Notes under the pieces: generated by a model
Told to the model about the DNA's origin: nothing
The model's input: only the letters and a program-made list of their open reading frames with translations
Database searches by the model: none
Part shown: positions 36,120 to 44,734 of the stretch, piece after piece
Position numbering within the stretch: position 1 is the stretch's first letter
Layout: each line of letters begins with the position of its first letter
Assembly (NCBI RefSeq): GCF_000428865.1
Contig: NZ_AUAT01000006.1
Span: 1 to 64,000, forward strand
Direction: 5' to 3'
Length of the DNA stretch: 64,000 nt
DNA from: Eremococcus coleocola DSM 15696
Lineage (GTDB): Bacteria > Bacillota > Bacilli > Lactobacillales > Aerococcaceae
Program-made: the position numbers and the translations under genes

Positions 36120-37040
36120 CTACTTTCTCAATTTTGGATCGAGGGCATCACGAAGTCCATCCCCGACCGCATTAAAGGCAAAAATCGTTAATGAAATAAG
36201 AAGGGCTGGGAAGAATAACCGCCAAGGCGCTGTCATAATTGCTTCGTTCCCTTCTGAAGCCATAGTTCCCCATGAAGCCATGGGTGGCGTCACACCAAGA
36301 CCTAAATAAGACAAGAAAGATTCAGTAAAGATGGCAGATGGAATGGATAGGGTCATGGTTACAATAATTGAACCCATAGCATTGGGTAATAAGTGACGTA
36401 AGATTAAATGCTTGGTATCTGCCCCTAAAGTGCGGGCAGCGAGGACGTATTCCTGATTTTTAATCGATAAGACTTCCCCGCGGACAATCCGGGCCATCCG
36501 TACCCAGCCAGTAATTGATAAAGCCACGATCATTGGTAAGAGCCCATTATCCATTACCACCAAGAGCATTACAACGACAAGCAAGTAAGGAATGGCCGTT
36601 AAAATATCCGCAATCCGCATCATTATCGAGTCAACTCTACCACCAAGGACTCCCGATATAGCTCCCCAACTTGCCCCAATCACTAGGTCAATCAAGGCCG
36701 CAGCCAAACCAATAAATAAGGAAATCCGCGCGCCAACCCAAATCCTTACAAATATATCACGACTCAGGTTATCCGTACCAAACCAGTTACTAGCAGTTGG
36801 TGGTGTATTAAAATTTCCTGTTTGTTCCGCGAAGCTATAAGGAGACAATAATGGAACAAAGATGGCCATTAAGGCAATGACTATTAGAGTTAATAAGCCA
36901 AAGACAGCCAATTTATTTTTAAAAAAAGTACGAGCAACTTGGCCCCAGAATGAGATAGTTTTTGGACTGAGGACATCAATCTGGTCTTCTTTAATCCCAA
37001 CAATTTCAAAGTCTTGGGCATTTAATACTTCTTGACTCAT
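36120..37040 (-). CDS. oppC: Oligopeptide ABC transporter permease OppC
   Basis: About 306 residues with an N-terminal cytoplasmic segment, a first membrane span at about 35-57, and five further spans. The EAA-loop motif is AARTLGADTKHLILRHLLPN. FGTDNLSRDIF before the core is typical of OppC/DppC. The ATG at 37040 follows GGAG in the oppB tail; the TTG start four codons upstream is less likely. It is the partner of OppB. Confidence 0.95.
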   Translation of the reverse strand: MSQEVLNAQDFEIVGIKEDQIDVLSPKTISFWGQVARTFFKNKLAVFGLLTLIVIALMAIFVPLLSPYSFAEQTGNFNTPPTASNWFGTDNLSRDIFVRIWVGARISLFIGLAAALIDLVIGASWGAISGVLGGRVDSIMMRIADILTAIPYLLVVVMLLVVMDNGLLPMIVALSITGWVRMARIVRGEVLSIKNQEYVLAARTLGADTKHLILRHLLPNAMGSIIVTMTLSIPSAIFTESFLSYLGLGVTPPMASWGTMASEGNEAIMTAPWRLFFPALLISLTIFAFNAVGDGLRDALDPKLRK

Positions 37041-37041
37041 C

Positions 37042-37971
37042 TTAATCGTCAACTCCTTCCAATTTTATCCGAGGATCAACTAGGGCATAGATAATATCAA
37101 CAATCAGTACCGCAAATAATAAGAGGATCGAATAGAAAACTGTCGTGCCCATAATAACCGTGTAGTCCCGGTTAGCGATAGAAGTTACAAAGTGCTTGCC
37201 TAAACCAGGAATTGCAAAGATTTTTTCTACGATAAAGGAACCAGTAATCACCCCGGCTGATAAGGGGCCTAAGTAGGTAATGACTGGTAATAAGGCATTC
37301 CTTAAAGAATGTTTAGCGACAATTTTCCACTTGGTTAAGCCTTTGGCTTTGGCTAATTTTACATATTCTGAAGTGTTTTGTTCTAACATGGAAGACCGAA
37401 CTAATTTAGCTACATTCCCCATATAGGTTAAGCCAATAGCCAAGGCTGGCATAATTGAGTAAGAGAAGTCTTTCCAGCCAGAGATAGGAAACCAGTGCAA
37501 CTTCAAGCCAAATGCATATTGCATTAACCCAGCTAAGATAAAGGAAGGCACCGATATCCCCAGGACGGCGATAATGGTCGCCATATAGTCACCAAATTGA
37601 TTATGGTATGAAGCTGAGATGACACCCAATAAAACCCCTAATCCCACTGCTAGGAGTAAGGACTCAGCTCCTAAGGCTAAGGAAACTGGGAAACTTTCAG
37701 CAATCATATCATTGGTGGACCGATTTTTATATTTCATGGATTTACCAAAATCAAAGGTTGCAACCTTTTTGAGATAATTAACATATTGAACTGAAACAGG
37801 TTCATTCAGACCGTAAGCTTCATTCAGTTGTTTTTCAATCGCAGGTGGCATGGCTTTTTCACTAGCGAATGGATTCCCAGGTGCAATCCGCATCAAGGCA
37901 AAGGTCAAGGACACGATACAAAATAATGCAACGATAATCTGTAAAATCCGTTTTAAGATATATTTGAACAC
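37042..37971 (-). CDS. oppB: Oligopeptide ABC transporter permease OppB
   Basis: 309 residues, six predicted spans, beginning MFKYILKRILQIIVALF. The EAA loop reads LAKAKGLTKWKIVAKHSLRN. The ending RIKLEGVDD overlaps the oppC RBS. It is the first gene of oppBCDF and separated from oppA by a 393-bp structured intergenic region. Confidence 0.95.
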   Translation of the reverse strand: MFKYILKRILQIIVALFCIVSLTFALMRIAPGNPFASEKAMPPAIEKQLNEAYGLNEPVSVQYVNYLKKVATFDFGKSMKYKNRSTNDMIAESFPVSLALGAESLLLAVGLGVLLGVISASYHNQFGDYMATIIAVLGISVPSFILAGLMQYAFGLKLHWFPISGWKDFSYSIMPALAIGLTYMGNVAKLVRSSMLEQNTSEYVKLAKAKGLTKWKIVAKHSLRNALLPVITYLGPLSAGVITGSFIVEKIFAIPGLGKHFVTSIANRDYTVIMGTTVFYSILLLFAVLIVDIIYALVDPRIKLEGVDD

Positions 37972-38106
37972 CTTTTTCCCCTTCTTTCTGAAACTCTAAA
38001 AATATTAAAAGTCTCAATTAATTTTAATTATATTCTCATTTTACTCATTAAAAATTTAAAGTCAATGTGATTTTACAAAAACTTGTTTTAAAATAAAGAT
38101 AATTCG

Positions 38107-38316
38107 TTAAAAACACCCAGTAGTGGGACTGCCTTTGACGTCCCATTACCTTTATAAGAAACCACGTTTGCTTGGCAAATCTGACACTCTGTCCCTAATT
38201 GCTAAAGCATAAAAGGACAGAGCGAAGCGCTGACAGGCTTATTAGGGATCCACGTTCATTCCATTCGCCTGGTCTATTGGGGCTGGGCAAAAAAGCCCAG
38301 TCCCGCTCCCAATAGA
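38107..38316. repeat. Structured intergenic region between oppA and oppB
   Basis: Several inverted repeats without a gene: TGGGAC/GTCCCA near 38121-38144; CTCTGTCC/GGACAGAG near 38190-38224; CCCTAAT/ATTAGGG enclosing it; and TCTATTGGG with inner CTGGGC against GCCCAG and CCCAATAGA at 38273-38316. The last has a T-run inside its loop rather than after it. Confidence 0.65.
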
Positions 38317-38317
38317 A

Positions 38318-38346
38318 AAGAGCCTGGGGGGAATTCCCAAGCTCTT
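38318..38346 (-). terminator. Terminator of oppA
   Basis: AAGAGC-TGGG and CCCA-GCTCTT just past the oppA stop. It is positioned to make oppA mRNA more abundant than oppBCDF if partly leaky. Confidence 0.75.
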
Positions 38347-38364
38347 AATACAGAAGGGGTATGG

Positions 38365-39981
38365 TTATTCGATGACAACGTCTTTAAGATTTACGTTACC
38401 TAAGGCATCTGGTTCCATATTCTTAACATTGTCTTTCTTCACGAACAAGTTAGTGTAGTAGTAAAGTGGAATCACTGGCATTTCATCAACAAGAATTGCT
38501 TCAGCTTGTTTCATTAAATCGGTCCGTTTAGCAGGATCTTGTTCATTGGCAGCTTGATCCATTAAATCTTTATATTCTGGATTTTCCCAGCCGGTATCAT
38601 TGTTACCATCAGCTGCCGTTTTATACATATCTAAGAAGGAAGAAGCATCATTGTAGTCAGCAATCCAACCTAGACGGGCTACTTGGTAGTCCATATTAGA
38701 TACTTGATCTAAGTATACTTGCCATTCGGCATTATTAATTTCAGTTTGAATACCTAAGTTCTTAGCCCAACCTTCTTGAATATATTGAGCAATGGCAGAG
38801 TGAGCTTCGGAAGTATTAATAGAAATGGCAATACTTAATTCAGAAGGATCAGACATACCTAATTCTTCCAAACCTTTTGCCAAGAATTCTTTCGCTGCTT
38901 CGACATCATTATCTTTGAAGTAACCACGATCTTCTTCAAAACCTTCAATAGTTGGTGGTACAATACCTAGAGCTGGTGTTTGTTCACCTTTAATAACATT
39001 ATCAATTAAACCTTGACGGTCAATCGCTAAAGCGAGTGCTTTACGAATGTTTACATTAGACATGACTTCATCTGTTGTATTAACCTTGTACCAATAGATG
39101 GCAGCATAAGGATTTATATTCAAACTCTTATCATTCTTATAGGTTTCAATCGAATCTAAAGATACTGTATTATATGGCGCACCTAGATAATCTAAGTCAC
39201 CGGCTTGGTATTGGGCATTGGCTGTTGCTTCAGACTCAATCATTTGAACATTCACTGTTTCGAGACTGACATTATCCTTGTCCCAATAGTTTTCATTTTT
39301 AGCTAAAACATAATCAGAGTTATGATTCCACTCAGATAAGACGAAAGGACCATTGACTACATAACCATCCCCCGCTTCAGCAGCCCAATCATCACCTGCT
39401 TCAACTGCTTTTTGGTTGACTGGCATGAAAGTGTAGTGAGCGACTAATTCTGGGAAGTATGCTACTGGTGAATTTAACTTAACTTCTAAAGTTTGGTCGT
39501 CCACAGCTTTAATTCCAACGGCATCAACTTCACCTTCGCCATTATTATAAGCTTCGGCTCCTTCAATCACATAAAGTAAGGATGCATATTCAGAAGCAGT
39601 TTCAGGATTCAAGACCCTTTTCCAAGCATATTCAAAATCTTTAGCAGTCACTGGATCACCATTAGACCAAACTGCATTCTCACGTAAATTAAATGTGACC
39701 ATCTTACCATCTTCAGAGACTTCCCAAGACTCAGCTACAGCTGGTTGTGGTTCGCCATCTTTCATGGAGGTTAACCCTTCAAAAACATTCTTAATAATTG
39801 CACCAGAAGTTGAGTCCGTAGCAAGCGCAGGATCAATGGTTGGTGGTTCAGAAGTAGTAGAAATATTTAAGACTTGCTCAGCCTGAGCATAAGTCAATTG
39901 ACTGGCCAAGGGAGAGAGACTTGATACTAACATAGAAGCTAAGGCAGTGACAGCAAGTCCTGCTTTAAGAAACTTTTTCAT
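38365..39981 (-). CDS. oppA: Oligopeptide-binding protein OppA without lipobox
   Basis: 538 residues of the SBP_bac_5 family (LNISTTSEPPTIDPALATDS, NVFEGLTSM, TFNLRENAVWSNGDPVTAKD). Captures peptides for OppBCDF. The signal sequence is MKKFLKAGLAVTALASMLVS followed by a serine-rich stretch and LTYAQAEQ, with a signal peptidase I-like AQA site. No cysteine appears in the first 60 residues, so the usual lipid anchor of Gram-positive binding proteins is missing. The RBS ACAGGAGG is strong, and a sigma-A promoter lies upstream. Confidence 0.93.
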   Translation of the reverse strand: MKKFLKAGLAVTALASMLVSSLSPLASQLTYAQAEQVLNISTTSEPPTIDPALATDSTSGAIIKNVFEGLTSMKDGEPQPAVAESWEVSEDGKMVTFNLRENAVWSNGDPVTAKDFEYAWKRVLNPETASEYASLLYVIEGAEAYNNGEGEVDAVGIKAVDDQTLEVKLNSPVAYFPELVAHYTFMPVNQKAVEAGDDWAAEAGDGYVVNGPFVLSEWNHNSDYVLAKNENYWDKDNVSLETVNVQMIESEATANAQYQAGDLDYLGAPYNTVSLDSIETYKNDKSLNINPYAAIYWYKVNTTDEVMSNVNIRKALALAIDRQGLIDNVIKGEQTPALGIVPPTIEGFEEDRGYFKDNDVEAAKEFLAKGLEELGMSDPSELSIAISINTSEAHSAIAQYIQEGWAKNLGIQTEINNAEWQVYLDQVSNMDYQVARLGWIADYNDASSFLDMYKTAADGNNDTGWENPEYKDLMDQAANEQDPAKRTDLMKQAEAILVDEMPVIPLYYYTNLFVKKDNVKNMEPDALGNVNLKDVVIE

Positions 39982-40019
39982 AAGATTACCTCCTGTAAAA
40001 TTAAAATTAGATTAAATAC

Positions 40020-40048
40020 ATTAAAACCCTAATAGATTAAAAAGTCAA
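40020..40048 (-). promoter_or_regulatory. Sigma-A promoter of oppA
   Basis: Minus strand TTGACT, 17-nt spacer, TTTAAT, about 40 nt upstream of the oppA start. Confidence 0.65.
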
Positions 40049-40175
40049 CACTTTTTTAAATTTTAATTTAATAAAAGTAGGATCTTTTCTTTTTTTGCAA
40101 AAAAAATCCTTCTACTTGAAATTTTCTGCCTATCCTCTAATATGAAGGTATAAGAAAAATAGGAGACAACTTATT

Positions 40176-41279
40176 ATGAAAATTGGAGCCCGCGTCTTAA
40201 AAACTGGACTAGCCATTAGCCTCTCAATTATGCTGTCCATCTTGCTACTCCCCAATTCTACAGGAGTCTTTGCAGGGATTGCAGCCATTACTACAACCAT
40301 GCCTTCTGTTCGTAAATCATACGAAATGCTAATCAAACGCTTCAATGCTAACTTTATCGGCGGTGTCGTTGCGGTCATTGCCCTCTATACCATTGGGCCT
40401 GGTCCCGTCACCACTGGGATTGCAGCCATTATTACGATTGCCATTTTAAATTACCTCAAATTAGCTGACGTATTAACCCTATCGGTCATTACAGTGGTTG
40501 CGGTCATGGTAAATGATTCAAATATTTATTATATTACCGCCCTTACCCGGGTCTTTGATACCTTGATTGGAGTTGTGGTTTCATTTGCAGTGAACTGGCT
40601 AATTTATCCACCTCACTATGATGAGAAATTCTACGAGAATTTAACGACCACTACAGCAGAAATTCTGACCTTGATTCGGGCAGAATTACGGAATAATATT
40701 TCCTTCACCATTCTTAACCAAGATTTAATCAAAGCCCGAAAGTCACTAAAAGAGAGTCGAACCTTATTCGAACTTATCCGGGGCGAAATGATTCCCCGAA
40801 AAGCCAACCGTCAAGTAATTGCCCGTAAATATGTTGTTTACAAGCATATGGTCTTGGCCACAGAACAAGCTGTCAAATTAACGGATGCTTTTCACCAATA
40901 TGACCATGTTTTTAAAAATTTTGATCAAGACCTTCGCCTATTAATTCGTGAGCGGGTTGAGACCCTTTTAACCGCCCATGAACAGATTCTAATGAAATTT
41001 GAAGGCCGGATCTATGTAGATCAAGTTAATTTCATGACGACTAGCCGTGATTACCGCAAAAATTATATTAGTCACTTCTTCCAACAAGCTCTGGTTGAGT
41101 TAGATATCGAAGATACCAGTCAAATAGATGTCAATGGGATTATTCACATCATGTCTGCTATCTATACCTATGAAGAAGAAATTCATACCCTGAATCGTTT
41201 AATTAAGTCTTACTTACATCGTTATAATATTTCGAATGGGGTCATTGAAAAACCTCATGATGGTATTACAAACGTTTAA
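40176..41279 (+). CDS. Aromatic acid exporter family (ArAE_1/YgaE-like) membrane protein
   Basis: 367 residues. The first 150 form about five to six tightly packed membrane segments rich in Ile, Val and Ala (GVFAGIAAITTTMPSVRKSY, GPGPVTTGIAAIITIAILNY). The rest is cytoplasmic and helical. This fits PF06081, relatives of the FUSC/AaeB aromatic acid exporters, and Bacillus YgaE. Substrate unknown. RBS AATAGGAG. Monocistronic, with a bidirectional terminator after it. Confidence 0.82.
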   Translation: MKIGARVLKTGLAISLSIMLSILLLPNSTGVFAGIAAITTTMPSVRKSYEMLIKRFNANFIGGVVAVIALYTIGPGPVTTGIAAIITIAILNYLKLADVLTLSVITVVAVMVNDSNIYYITALTRVFDTLIGVVVSFAVNWLIYPPHYDEKFYENLTTTTAEILTLIRAELRNNISFTILNQDLIKARKSLKESRTLFELIRGEMIPRKANRQVIARKYVVYKHMVLATEQAVKLTDAFHQYDHVFKNFDQDLRLLIRERVETLLTAHEQILMKFEGRIYVDQVNFMTTSRDYRKNYISHFFQQALVELDIEDTSQIDVNGIIHIMSAIYTYEEEIHTLNRLIKSYLHRYNISNGVIEKPHDGITNV

Positions 41280-41281
41280 TA

Positions 41282-41347
41282 AAAACACCTAACTGTGTTC
41301 ATGGATTAGTCATTAAACTAATCGCTAAAAACAAAGTTAGGTGTTTA
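41282..41347. terminator. Bidirectional terminator between convergent genes
   Basis: AAACACCTAAC and GTTAGGTGTTT, with inner GATTAG/CTAATC. T-runs on both strands. Confidence 0.85.
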
Positions 41348-41352
41348 TTTTT

Positions 41353-42768
41353 TTAAAAAATCATCACAGGCATGCCCACATAGACAATTTGAAAGACTTC
41401 CTGCATGGCGGATAAAGGCGTATTAATACAACCTAAAGATCCTGAGGATTGATAAACATTCCCTCCAAATTGCGATTGCCATTGGGCATCATGAATACCT
41501 TGGCCATTATTATCAAAGGCAATCCAATAGTCCACCGGTTGTACATATTCTTTTTCGGTCCGTGGATTATAACCACGTAAATCGGTCTTTTCTAATTTTT
41601 GCCAGACCTGATAGGCGCCTGGCACAGTCAAGGTGCCTATATTTCCTGAAACGATAGGGGTTTCTAGCACTAAGGCCCCTTCTAGATAAACTAACATCAT
41701 CTGATGGCTTAAGTCCACTTCAACATAGGAATTACCGATTTCATTCTCAGCCATGTAGCCTTGACCCGCAATGGCTGGCTCGCGTTTGTAAGAACCACCC
41801 TTTAGAATATTCTCGGCAATAACAGGCGCCTCTGCGTCTGGATCGATATACCAACCAAAGGTGCCTGATTCAACTGTGACTAGCCCTTGATAGGTAGATT
41901 GAAATTCATGTTTCCCAAACAAGGAAGAATAAGTTTCATTTAATTGATAAATATAATCTTTGATGGCTTCTTGGTCCACCTGGGCCTGGCCTTGATCATC
42001 CAGATGCAACCAAGCTTTAATCTGGTCTTGTGGAATAGTAACCGATTCATGATTAAACTCTAGGGTAATCTGTGTCGCCTCTTTAGCTTGATAATCAGCT
42101 TGTAAGTCCTGGATACCCTTGCCATCCTTGGTATACTTAGGTTGTTTATAAGCTGTTTTTAAATCAATTTTGTCTAATCCCTGACTGAGACCTTGGGCAA
42201 TGGCTTGTCGCATTGACTCTGAGTCGATATTATTTCCATATTTTTCTTCAATAACTTGCAAACTACCATCCTCAGCTTCAGTTAATCTGGCGTTCTGGGT
42301 AGCCTCTCTTTGGCTATTATCAATCCCTAAACCTTGAATGAGCTGATCAACTTGGCTGTCGTTAGCAAGTAGACTTGGTTGCGCTTCAAGTTGACGATTT
42401 CCCTTTAGGATTTGAATTGGCCAGACCCACGCCCATTGTTTCGCTAAACCTTCCTGCCAATCAAAACTATTTGGATAGTCTAGCTCAAATTGATTTAATT
42501 GGACAAAGCCTAAGTCTTTGCCTCCTTCTTGAAAATCAACCACTTCTTGACCTAGTTTAGACTTGACTTCGGTTAAGGCCTCTTGTTGATCACGATTGCC
42601 AATTGGAACCCCCGCTGCAAAGGTATTCGGTAAATAGTGGTTTTGGTAGAATATTATTCCAATAATATATAAGATAATTAGCAAGGCCAGAATGACCTGC
42701 AGGGCAAATGTTTGTTTATTTTTTGCTCTTAACTTTTTTAATAGTGGGATTATTTGCTTTGTTTGCAT
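41353..42768 (-). CDS. L,D-transpeptidase (YkuD) with PG_binding_4 domains, copy 1
   Basis: 471 residues. One membrane anchor at about 23-42, then two lysine/glutamate-rich PG_binding_4-type segments, and a C-terminal YkuD domain from about 340: YVEVDLSHQMMLVYLEG, TPIVSGN, GIHDAQW and the catalytic GSLGCINTP with C447. It makes 3-3 crosslinks in peptidoglycan or attaches proteins, which would give bypass of penicillin-sensitive transpeptidases. A TATAAT is present in the divergent region shared with the kinase gene. It is a paralogue of the gene at 48136. Confidence 0.92.
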   Translation of the reverse strand: MQTKQIIPLLKKLRAKNKQTFALQVILALLIILYIIGIIFYQNHYLPNTFAAGVPIGNRDQQEALTEVKSKLGQEVVDFQEGGKDLGFVQLNQFELDYPNSFDWQEGLAKQWAWVWPIQILKGNRQLEAQPSLLANDSQVDQLIQGLGIDNSQREATQNARLTEAEDGSLQVIEEKYGNNIDSESMRQAIAQGLSQGLDKIDLKTAYKQPKYTKDGKGIQDLQADYQAKEATQITLEFNHESVTIPQDQIKAWLHLDDQGQAQVDQEAIKDYIYQLNETYSSLFGKHEFQSTYQGLVTVESGTFGWYIDPDAEAPVIAENILKGGSYKREPAIAGQGYMAENEIGNSYVEVDLSHQMMLVYLEGALVLETPIVSGNIGTLTVPGAYQVWQKLEKTDLRGYNPRTEKEYVQPVDYWIAFDNNGQGIHDAQWQSQFGGNVYQSSGSLGCINTPLSAMQEVFQIVYVGMPVMIF

Positions 42769-42915
42769 TTTTTCTGACCTCCTTTATTAGTTTACTATAT
42801 TATACTATAAGATAGGATTGAATGTCTGACCTATGAATTGAAAAAATGATTTTCTTGAATATTTTCGATAGTAAGTTAAGATAGAAACAGATTCTCAATA
42901 GAAAGTGAGATAATT

Positions 42916-43755
42916 ATGTCACGTTTACTCTTAATTAATGATATTCCAGGAGCAAGCAAGGTTGCAGCTAACACTAATTTACCTGTCTTGACGACTATGG
43001 GATTAGAAACGGCCTTATTACCCACTATGATTTTGTCCAGTCATATGGGTTATCAACCTGTGATTCAAGCCTTAACTGATAGCTTTGCACTAAGTCTGAA
43101 CCATATTAAAAAGCTAAATTTCCATTATGAAGCCATGTTTACTGGGTATTTTGCCCAAGAAAATCAAATTGATACGGTCTTAAGCAAACACCAAGACTTA
43201 GCTGACCGACTTTATTTAGACCCCATCATGGGTGATGGCGGCCATTTATATACTAGCTTTGACTACAATTTTGTCCAAAAAATGCGAAAGCTCGTAGGGC
43301 AAGCCCAAATGATTTTTCCAAACCTAACCGAGGCTAGCCTCCTAACCCAGCAGGCTTTTAAGGCACGCCCCTCAGAATCCGACCTACTTAGTCTGAGTGA
43401 CGCTTTGCTAGACCTGGGCTGTCAACAAGTCGTAATTACCGGTGTACTGAATCAAAACCACAGTCAAATTGGTTTTTATTACCGCGACCAAACTAGGGCT
43501 AGAGGAAAATATTACTTCCATAACTATTATCCCCAACCCCTCTATGGTACCGGTGACTTAGCCGCCAGCCTTATTACTGGTTTTAGCGAAAATCAATATG
43601 GTCCTGACCAAGCCCTTAGACTAACGAGTCGGCTGATGGATACCATCATCAACTATTCGCTTAGTCATCCAGGACAACAAGCCAATACCCTAGCCTTTGA
43701 GCCATTTTTAGTTCAAATGGGTCAACTAGCCAAGGAAGGTCATTATGGTTCTTAG
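42916..43755 (+). CDS. pdxK: Pyridoxal/pyridoxamine kinase
   Basis: 279 residues of the ribokinase-like fold, vitamin B6 salvage branch. DPIMGDGGHLY, FPNLTEASLL, VITGVLN and the anion-hole motif YGTGDLAASLI are present. It phosphorylates pyridoxal, pyridoxamine or pyridoxine with ATP. The start MSRLLLINDIPGASKVA is close to the family start. It overlaps nth by 11 nt, so the two are coupled. PdxK versus PdxY cannot be told apart by eye. Confidence 0.85.
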   Translation: MSRLLLINDIPGASKVAANTNLPVLTTMGLETALLPTMILSSHMGYQPVIQALTDSFALSLNHIKKLNFHYEAMFTGYFAQENQIDTVLSKHQDLADRLYLDPIMGDGGHLYTSFDYNFVQKMRKLVGQAQMIFPNLTEASLLTQQAFKARPSESDLLSLSDALLDLGCQQVVITGVLNQNHSQIGFYYRDQTRARGKYYFHNYYPQPLYGTGDLAASLITGFSENQYGPDQALRLTSRLMDTIINYSLSHPGQQANTLAFEPFLVQMGQLAKEGHYGS

Positions 43756-44356
43756 TGATAAAGCAGCTTATGACTTTCTTCAAAAGATTATGAAACTTTA
43801 TCCCCAAGCTCAACCCCAATTAATTTATGAGAATGCTTTTCAGTTAGTCGTGGCCCTCATCCTGAGTGCCCGCACCTCCGACCAAGCCCTAGCAAAAATC
43901 ACCCCTACCTTGTTCACGCGTTACCCCACTCCGGCTGACCTAGCCCAATCAAAACCTACCGAGATTGAAGCTTACATCAATCAAATTGGTCTTTACCATC
44001 AAAAAGCTAAATATCTTTACCAGACAGGTCAAATTTTAGTCGATCAATTTGAGGGTCAAGTTCCAGCCACCCGGGATGATTTAATGAAACTGGCCGGAAT
44101 TGGCCGAAAATCTGCCAACCTGGTCTTATCAAAAGCCTTCAACATTCCTGCCTTTGCGGTCGATAGTCATATTCAGCGGATTGCTTACCATCATGGTTTA
44201 GTAAGTCCAGGTGCCTCATTATTGAAAATCGAAAACCGGGTTTGTCAACTGCTGGAAGCAGACCAGTGGGGCCATGCTCACCAAGCCATGATTGAATTTG
44301 GCCGCCACCACTGCCGGCCCGGCGGACGCGGAGATTGTTTGACTTGTTTTAAATAG
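43745..44356 (+). CDS. nth: Endonuclease III, incomplete iron-sulfur motif
   Basis: Base-excision-repair glycosylase/AP lyase for oxidised pyrimidines. 203 residues. The helix-hairpin-helix LAGIGRKSANLVLSKAF carries the catalytic lysine, and VDSH the catalytic aspartate. Normal Nth ends in a C-x6-C-x2-C-x5-C [4Fe-4S] motif; here the tail is C190-x7-C198-x2-C201-Phe-Lys-stop, so the fourth cysteine is absent and the first spacing is longer by one. The glycosylase core looks intact, but the cluster is probably altered or missing. Confidence 0.9.
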   Translation: MVLSDKAAYDFLQKIMKLYPQAQPQLIYENAFQLVVALILSARTSDQALAKITPTLFTRYPTPADLAQSKPTEIEAYINQIGLYHQKAKYLYQTGQILVDQFEGQVPATRDDLMKLAGIGRKSANLVLSKAFNIPAFAVDSHIQRIAYHHGLVSPGASLLKIENRVCQLLEADQWGHAHQAMIEFGRHHCRPGGRGDCLTCFK

Positions 44357-44434
44357 GATTTCTTTTTATAACTGAAAATTTTTACCTGTTAAAATTCAAT
44401 ACATGGCAGACATGTATGTGTAAGTTTGGTGGTC

Positions 44435-44634
44435 AAGAAAGCTTTGGGAGTAGTCAAAGTACAACCGACAAGTGTTTTGTGCATCGAAATTGATTAAAGC
44501 ACCCTTCTCAAACTTTCTGTGCATTGAGATGAACCAATGCACATCCCTCGAATTTTTTGTGCATTAAAATCAATCAAAGCACAACCATCAAGAGTTTTGT
44601 CGGTTAGAACAGGACCAGTCACAAAAACCCTAGT
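44435..44634. repeat. Five-unit 40-bp hairpin repeat
   Basis: Units start at 44435, 44475, 44515, 44555 and 44595, spaced exactly 40 bp. Unit 2 has GTGC...GCAC, unit 3 GTGCAT...ATGCAC, unit 4 GTGC...GCAC, unit 1 CTTTG...CAAAG and unit 5 TTTTGT-GGT...ACC-ACAAAA. The arms differ between units yet stay complementary. CAAAG(C/T)ACAACC and a following CAAG recur in units 1 and 4. Confidence 0.85.
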
Positions 44635-44662
44635 CCCCAGTTCAGTTTAATTTACATAAATT

Positions 44663-44693
44663 GGGAGCTAGACAAAGTCCGGCTCCCTTTTTT
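44663..44693 (+). terminator. Terminator of pdxK-nth
   Basis: GGGAGC/GCTCCC with a 13-nt loop, followed by TTTTTTT on the plus strand. Confidence 0.85.
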
Positions 44694-44734
44694 TACTTTT
44701 TTTGTTCCTAATCCAACTAAGAAAAAGTTATCTT

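Noticed and set aside
40130-40378. 82-codon minus-strand frame overlapping the ArAE gene
   Set aside because: Shadow of the plus-strand gene, with codon pattern of the opposite frame.
44435-44634. CRISPR-like array at the 40-bp repeat
   Set aside because: Units diverge throughout and have no repeat/spacer division.
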